From Leptotrichia buccalis C-1013-b (GTDB taxonomy: Bacteria > Fusobacteriota > Fusobacteriia > Fusobacteriales > Leptotrichiaceae), in contig NC_013192.1 in NCBI RefSeq assembly GCF_000023905.1, positions 124,001-188,000 on the forward strand: DNA of 64,000 bases, in the 5' to 3' direction. Under the pieces are notes generated by a model that worked only from the letters and a program-made list of their open reading frames with translations, was not told where the DNA came from and made no database searches. Each line of letters opens with the position of its first letter. The stretch's first letter is position 1. Shown in pieces: positions 58,965-64,000 of this stretch. The translations under genes and the position numbers were made by a program.

Positions 58965-59608
58965 TTTTTTTTTGTAAAAATTTCATAAGGATTTAAAGCA
59001 AAAAGCAAAAAGGCATAAAGCATTGTATAGCATGTTAATGAATGATACTATTATAAATATCAAGATAGTAAATTATTGTGAGAAATATGGCTAGCTTAGA
59101 CAAGAAAACTTTGATAAAGAAGTATTTTTGTCTTTAAAATAAAAATTGCCTTTAATAAAAGTTGTTTTGATTCTTCATAAAGTTATTATTAATTTAAATA
59201 AAATAGAAAAACTCAGATAACATATCTTTTACTGAAAGATTAAAATCTTGAAAATTCATAATAAATATGTTTTTTGATAAAATAAATTTTTTAGTTTTAA
59301 TAAATTGACAAGGCTTTTAAAAAAGGAAAAACATAATAAAAATAGTAAAAACTGCTATTAAATAAAATAATCTAATACTAAATCTCATTAAAAAATAGAA
59401 ATCATATTACGAACAAAAAGTTTTAATGATATAATTTAAAATTTGTTAAACATTTCCTATTTAGAGGGTGGGAAATAGTATTAGATAGTTGTAAAATAAA
59501 TTTGTTTAATTTTATACATGAATTTTAAAAAGTATTTGATGTTTGTAAGGTGGTAATTTTTCTTATAAAAATAGCTAAGTAGTAAATGTATTAGGAGATG
59601 TTTGAATT
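58965..59608. other. Gap after the rRNA operon; repeat of the 23.9-24.1 kb flank
   Basis: No gene is seen. Positions 59285-59370 repeat the flanks of the structured element at 23935-24049: AATAAATTTT..AGTTTTAATAAA, then AGGCTTTT, then AACATAATAAAAATAGTAAAAAC. The element itself is absent. Similarity continues weakly into the TATAAT-like promoter area at about 59430. Confidence 0.5.
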
Positions 59609-60055
59609 ATGGGTGGAAATGGTATGGATAGGATTATCGATATTTATGAAATGATGAAAAATGTTAGAAGGATTTCGTTTCAGGCGAAGAGTTTGGAAGG
59701 GTCTTCGACAGGTTGGAATTATGCTGGCAAAGGGAATGTTGTGGTTAGAGAAGAAGGAGATAGGTTGTATTTTATTGAAGAAATTATTCTTGATAATGAT
59801 ATTTGGTATAGTGATAGAAAATTATGGGAGTTTAAGGAAAATTATATTGGATTTTATAGGTTTAGAAATGGGGATTATGAGAAGATATTTGAGTTTCTAT
59901 TTTGTGATGGGGAATTTATGATGAAGAAAGAGTATTTGTGTAGTTCTGATTTATATTATGGAGAAATGAAGATTTGGGATAATAGAATTTGTCTGCTGAT
60001 AAAAGTAAAGGGGGAAAAGAAGAATGAAGTTTTGGAATACACGTACTTAACATAG
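59609..60055 (+). CDS. DUF6314-like protein
   Basis: This 148-aa protein has the pattern GKGNVVVREEGDRLYFIEE, then LWEFKENYIGFYRFRN, and CSSDLYYGEMKIWDNRICLLI. That resembles DUF6314, a small beta-barrel family of unknown function. The start is unsure: ATG at 59609 has AGGAG 12 nt upstream, and ATG at 59624 has GGGTGG. It stands alone. Confidence 0.6.
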   Translation: MGGNGMDRIIDIYEMMKNVRRISFQAKSLEGSSTGWNYAGKGNVVVREEGDRLYFIEEIILDNDIWYSDRKLWEFKENYIGFYRFRNGDYEKIFEFLFCDGEFMMKKEYLCSSDLYYGEMKIWDNRICLLIKVKGEKKNEVLEYTYLT

Positions 60056-60129
60056 AAATGTAGTCAATTCAGGATTTTTGAAAAGTGTTGAAGTAGAGTG
60101 TGTTTAGTGTAGGCCTATTTAGAATTTAA

Positions 60130-60215
60130 TAAAATAAATATTCTGAAGCAGGGGTGTTGCCCTTTGTGGAAATGAAAAAACTTAGGTTAGAGAATATATC
60201 TAGTATACTTGATAC
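60130..60215. repeat. Dispersed palindromic repeat, copy 3 (degenerate palindrome)
   Basis: The stretch from AAAATAAATATTCTGAAGCA through GGGGTGTTGCCCTTTGTGG to AAAAAACTTAGG matches 45707-45790. The central palindrome has decayed by several changes. Confidence 0.5.
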
Positions 60216-60437
60216 TAAACTTTGTTTAAATAATTAATTTATTAAACCTGTTCGATAACTATGTTGAATTTGAAAATGTAATGAGATAAATATTACTCTG
60301 AAGGGAGCGAGACATCTTATTAGAGATAAAAAATATAAAGTTGCCGAACAAGTCTATTAAAAATATTTTTAATAAGAAATTAAAATGTAGTTTTTGCTTG
60401 TTAAACTGATTATAGGATTAAAATTTAGAATTTAGAT

Positions 60438-60593
60438 TAGAGGATGTCTGAAAACTCTTAAAATAATGAATTTTTAACAAATTTTTCTAAAATTAGAAAT
60501 AATAAATATTGATTTTATGATACTTTGTACAATTTCTAAAATCAAAAAAATATTAAAAATAATATAGATTTTAAGTTTTCAGACACAGTCTAT
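60438..60593 (+). mobile_element. MITE-like element, copy 2
   Basis: The inverted ends GATGTCTGAAAACT and AGTTTTCAGACACAGTCTA enclose an AT-rich, non-coding interior. It is the inverted counterpart of 53716-53875. Apart from this element and the palindromic repeat, 60056-60966 has no recognisable gene. Confidence 0.75.
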
Positions 60594-60966
60594 TTTTAAA
60601 TATTGAAATAAAGTAACTTGTACTAAACCCTATTTAAAAAATAGTAATAAAATTTTATAATAATTAGTTTGATAGCCTTGTAAAAAAAATCAAATCTAAT
60701 TTTTAAGTATTTGTATAGGAGATTTTTATTCAGATTTTGAAAAACTGCTTATTATTAATAAATAAAATTACAAAAGTTTTTAAGACGAATATTTAATGAT
60801 TAAATTTAATTATAGGATTTTTATAAGTACATAGATTGTAAATAGTACAATCTTGTACAAAAGGCTTTAACTCGATGAATTTTCTGATTTCTACTATTTA
60901 AATGAGAAGTAGTATTAATTCTAAAAAATAATCGCTGTCTTTTACAACAACGGTTATCTAAAAATT

Positions 60967-61518
60967 CTAACTATTTTCTTTTAGATTATATTTTTTTATA
61001 TAATCTTCCATCATTTTTAATGCTATTGGTTTCTGACACCTTTTAACAAATTCTAAAGCTGTTAATCCCCACTTGTCTTTTATTAATAATTGTAATCCTG
61101 ATTGGGAAAAAATTAATTTATATAGTGGAATCATTTCGTTTTCATCAACAAAGTAATTAAAAATATTTTTAAAAACTACAATTTTATACGGTTTGTATAA
61201 TGCTGTTATATCTGCTCCTTTTTCTAAAAAAATTTTGCATAATTCTGTTGTTCCAGTTATATCATTTCCTCCGCCTTGAAATAAAGGAAAAAATAGAGTA
61301 GTTCCTTCCTTTGTTCTACTCTTAATATCAGCGCCTTTATTTATTAAAAACATTGATATTTTATAACGTGCTTCGTCATTATTATTTCTTAAAACATCAT
61401 ATAAAATATTACTTTTCAAAACACTTTCTTTATCTTCATATCCTTTTTCAAATAATTCTAAAAAATCTTCATATGTTCCTAACATTGCTGCTGCTGATAC
61501 TGTTCTATATTCTGACAT
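60967..61518 (-). CDS. Ankyrin-repeat protein
   Basis: The 183-aa protein carries about four ankyrin-like units with typical GADI and LLIKDKWGLTALEFVKRC stretches. The opening SAAAMLGTYEDFLELFEKGYE is the first helix pair. It has no signal peptide. Ankyrin proteins of this size are often immunity or anti-toxin partners in polymorphic toxin loci, but no toxin is visible here. A good AAAGGAG site precedes the ATG. Confidence 0.8.
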   Translation of the reverse strand: MSEYRTVSAAAMLGTYEDFLELFEKGYEDKESVLKSNILYDVLRNNNDEARYKISMFLINKGADIKSRTKEGTTLFFPLFQGGGNDITGTTELCKIFLEKGADITALYKPYKIVVFKNIFNYFVDENEMIPLYKLIFSQSGLQLLIKDKWGLTALEFVKRCQKPIALKMMEDYIKKYNLKENS

Positions 61519-61607
61519 TTTTATCTCCTTTTTTAATTTTAATGCTTCATTTTTGTTTTTAAAAATATTTAAAATTTAAAGTTGTTTTTATTTTTGTTCT
61601 AGTATTC

Positions 61608-62084
61608 TTAATAATTGCCTTTCAGCACTTCTACTAGCACACATCTATTTTCTATATTCTTTTCAGGATACTTGTCTATATTTTTTAATATATTTTTCTT
61701 TTCTTTTTCTGGTACTGAAATATATTGTATTTTTGCTTCCTTATCAATTCCAAATGCTATTCCAAATAACTTTCTTTTTGTATAGAACCATTTTTTTCCA
61801 ACTATTTCATAAGCATAATCTGTAGCTTCTCGTAATGAAGCAAAAAATTCATCTTGATTAGCAATTTCTCGCATTTTTCCATTTTCATCATCTATATAAA
61901 ATTTTATTTGCCTTTCTTTAAAAATCTTATAATTTTTTTCATAGTATTCTTTTCTGTTTGCCATATAGCGATTATTTGGACAATCCGATACATTTATTCT
62001 TGCTTTTTTTAAATGATTTTTATAAAATAGACCAATAGCAACTATAAAAGTAAATAACAATAATAATTTGAAAAACTTATTCAT
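61608..62084 (-). CDS. Membrane-anchored or secreted protein of unknown function
   Basis: The 158-aa protein has one N-terminal hydrophobic segment (residues 5-22), either a signal anchor or a signal peptide, followed by a Lys/Tyr-rich soluble domain with two cysteines (C35 and one near residue 147). No family is recognised. It has a strong AAAGGAG site and lies 89 bp before the ankyrin gene in the same direction. Confidence 0.55.
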   Translation of the reverse strand: MNKFFKLLLLFTFIVAIGLFYKNHLKKARINVSDCPNNRYMANRKEYYEKNYKIFKERQIKFYIDDENGKMREIANQDEFFASLREATDYAYEIVGKKWFYTKRKLFGIAFGIDKEAKIQYISVPEKEKKNILKNIDKYPEKNIENRCVLVEVLKGNY

Positions 62085-62187
62085 AGTTGATCTCCTTTCT
62101 TTACTTTATTCGTATTTTCAAATTATATTTTCTATATTATTTATATAATCTGGTTTAGATTTTAATACAGGAAAATTTTTAGTAAAA

Positions 62188-63660
62188 TTACTCTTTTTTA
62201 GAAGTTCTTTTTATAAAAGAATTTAGATAGCGGTTATTTTTTCTGCTGTTATAAATCATTGTTCGAGAATAATTTCTTTTTTTCTTTAAGTAAGAAAATC
62301 TGTCTATTTTGTTTAATATTATGTAGCGTTTAATTAATTTTAGAATATTAAATAATTCTGTGAGTATTGGGAGCAGGAGTATTATAAAAATTAGCAAGTA
62401 GGATTTTGAAAAATAGGATACGAGGACGTTTATTATGTCGTAACCTTTTTTTAGATTTTTGTCAAAAAATAGACTGAAGATAAAATCTCTTATTAGTAAC
62501 GTTTGAATCAAGGCTATTGGAAACATTAGCAGTTTTATTGTTCTGAGGATTGAAAAAACAGATTTTTTTATTGTTAGAGTATTTTTTTCATTTAGCATTA
62601 ATTTGGATACTATTTTTTCTTTTTCTTCAAATGGAAAATTGTAGTATTCGTATTCTATCAAAATAAAAATTATTAAAAATGTAAACAAAAAATTATTTAT
62701 AATTTTTTTGATATTTAAACTAGTTCCCATCACACCAAAATCACTAATTTTTTTACTTTCATCCCGTAATTCAAAATTATTGTTTAATATTAAAGTTTCA
62801 CCAGTTTCCAGCTTAATTATTTTTCCATATACTTCTCCTTCAATAATCTTTTTATTTTTTAGTTTTATTTTTACGGTATCCCAGTTGAAATAAATTATCT
62901 TTCCTTTTAGCCATATTGTTTCATTTTTTTCATTTATAAAAGATAAATTTACATTGTTATTGTCGTCAATTACTGTATCTGTGATATTTATATTTCCCTT
63001 TTGAGAGTTTTCGTAAGTAAGAATTTTTAAATTTTTATCTACTTTCCATTTTGTTTTTCCATCTTTGTTTACAATTTCGAGAGTGCTGTTTTTTAACTCG
63101 TCTATTGAATTTATTTCTGCGTTTTTTATTAGAATGGATTTTTTATTTAATATTTCAAGTTCGTTTTTGTAAGAATTAAGGAAGTAGCCTACTCCAAAGA
63201 AAATTACAGCCATTAGAAAAATTTTTTTAATACTATAGTCGTAAAAATAAGCAGTAAAAATTTTCTTTTTAATAATAAAAGTTATAAGCATTGACAAAAA
63301 CGATAGTATTATTATAATAACAGCTGAAGCATATATAAAGTAGTTGTATCCTTTTAGATTTAACGCAAGATTTAAAAATGAAATATAAAATAGAACTATG
63401 AGCAGAAACCTTAAAACATATCTATTTACATTTATAATTTGTATCTTACCATTTTTTATATTTTGAATTTTTTCCAATTGTTTATTTATTTTAGTTTTAT
63501 TTGTTTTTTTTAATTTTAGCTTGTTATTTAGCAAGGTTGATTTATTATTTAATTCATTTAGTAATTCTGGTTCATTTTCGAGTTCTTTTTTTCTTTTTTG
63601 TATAGAATATTTCTTGAAAAATTCAATAATTATTATTTTGCTTTTAAATAGTTCTTTCAT
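62188..63660 (-). CDS. Multi-spanning membrane protein of unknown function
   Basis: The 490-aa protein starts with a coiled-coil-like basic region (about 10-75). Two or three membrane segments follow (about 85-105, 112-132 and 150-165). A soluble domain of about 150 residues with beta-strand repeats comes next (about 175-325, with LKNSTLEIVNKDGKTKW and ETIWLKGKIIYFNWDTVKIKLK). Further membrane segments lie at about 330-350, 380-400 and 430-455, and the C-terminus is basic. The middle strands look like a small-barrel domain. No known family is recognised. Confidence 0.6.
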   Translation of the reverse strand: MKELFKSKIIIIEFFKKYSIQKRKKELENEPELLNELNNKSTLLNNKLKLKKTNKTKINKQLEKIQNIKNGKIQIINVNRYVLRFLLIVLFYISFLNLALNLKGYNYFIYASAVIIIILSFLSMLITFIIKKKIFTAYFYDYSIKKIFLMAVIFFGVGYFLNSYKNELEILNKKSILIKNAEINSIDELKNSTLEIVNKDGKTKWKVDKNLKILTYENSQKGNINITDTVIDDNNNVNLSFINEKNETIWLKGKIIYFNWDTVKIKLKNKKIIEGEVYGKIIKLETGETLILNNNFELRDESKKISDFGVMGTSLNIKKIINNFLFTFLIIFILIEYEYYNFPFEEKEKIVSKLMLNEKNTLTIKKSVFSILRTIKLLMFPIALIQTLLIRDFIFSLFFDKNLKKGYDIINVLVSYFSKSYLLIFIILLLPILTELFNILKLIKRYIILNKIDRFSYLKKKRNYSRTMIYNSRKNNRYLNSFIKRTSKKE

Positions 63661-63820
63661 ATAATTTTCCTTTTTATTGTATAAATTAGTGTTGTTATTA
63701 TAGCAACTTTATCTTATTATTAGTAAATATTTTACTTTATCTCGAATTAAAAAATAGATTTATTGCTTGTTTTGTGGTATTATAGAATAAGTAGTATGAA
63801 ATTTTAAAAGAATAAAACCG

Positions 63821-63840
63821 AATTTCTTTAAAATCGAATT
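63821..63840. promoter_or_regulatory. Second copy of the inverted repeat seen at 9563
   Basis: AATTTCTTTAAAATCGAATT matches AATTCGTTTAAAATCGAATT (9563-9582) at 18 of 20 positions and lies 135 bp before the gene at 63976. The dyad is imperfect here. Confidence 0.3.
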
Positions 63841-63975
63841 AATGTAATAAGTGTTAAAACTTAACTTGAAAAGTTATAATTTATTCTACCTAAAGCAAAT
63901 ATTATTTAATTTTATCAGTTCGATATTAAAGGGATTTGGGTATGTTATAAAATTTTAGAAAAGAGGAATTAATAG

Positions 63976-64000
63976 ATGAGTGAGAAAGAAATAAAAGTAG
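63976..64000 (+). CDS. Start of a gene cut by the window edge
   Basis: ATG at 63976 follows AGAGGAATTAATAG, a plausible ribosome site. Only MSEKEIKV is visible, which is not enough to identify the product. Confidence 0.35.

Noticed and set aside
59070-59140. Possible 16-codon peptide gene starting ATGGCTAGC
   Set aside because: It has no clear ribosome site or conservation evidence and is within expectation for chance.

Overview
The window is AT-rich bacterial chromosome with one complete 16S-23S-5S rRNA operon. The 16S start, the gene content and the codon use fit a member of the Fusobacteriota, most likely Leptotrichia or a close relative. This is an inference from reading, because no database was searched. 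A KDO-8-phosphate phosphatase (kdsC) points to a Gram-negative, LPS-bearing cell envelope.

Layout. 0-1 kb: the 3' part of a DUF2075-type helicase gene. 1.1-3.6 kb: cysteine biosynthesis (cysK, cysE) and a flavodoxin. 3.7-7.7 kb, minus strand: kdsC, a single-chain fusion of fatty-acid kinase subunits (FakA-FakB) and birA. 7.8-12.2 kb: an HtrA-type lipoprotein protease, a YciI-like protein and a three-domain acyl-ACP synthetase/carrier/acyltransferase. 12.4-23.5 kb: lysS, two paralogous small secreted proteins, and a long minus-strand run (mevalonate kinase, mevalonate diphosphate decarboxylase, two membrane or lipoprotein genes, mutL, rlmH and DUF1292 and DUF1934-like genes), then ffh. 23.7-36.8 kb: an accessory island with a tyrosine-recombinase remnant at its left edge. 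It holds an SNF2-type helicase, a DUF4391 protein, a type III methyltransferase (Mod), two membrane proteins, an orphan RelB/DinJ-like antitoxin, a probable GNAT toxin-antitoxin pair, the type III restriction subunit (Res) and two small unknown proteins. 36.9-53.1 kb: housekeeping genes (thrS, BI-1-like, MazG-like, rpmB, tRNA-Arg, DUF1275, an orphan OmpR-type regulator, recG, EamA transporter, def, fmt, rex, folD, accB, CorC-like, NUDIX, apt). 53.1-60.6 kb: a decayed TMEM43-like gene, the rRNA operon, tRNA-Asn, a DUF6314-like gene and two inverted copies of a MITE-like element. 60.9-64 kb: an ankyrin protein, two unknown membrane-associated proteins and the start of a further gene.

How the genes work together. 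FakA-FakB, the acyl-ACP synthetase/acyltransferase, BirA and AccB together suggest that the cell both makes fatty acids and captures exogenous ones. CysE and CysK form the two-step cysteine pathway, and CysE ends in the isoleucine used to dock into CysK. Mod and Res form a type III restriction-modification system, with extra genes placed between and before them.

The most unusual signals are non-coding. First, a family of three long-stem structured elements shares a loop block AACTGTTTGA, a CGTAG block and a 3' hairpin. One copy lies on each side of the helicase-to-membrane-protein half of the restriction island, and a second copy of one insertion context (59.3 kb) lacks the element. Second, folD and rpmB each have an 8-bp hairpin between the Shine-Dalgarno sequence and the start codon. 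Third, several families of short palindromic or inverted-repeat elements are dispersed through the window.
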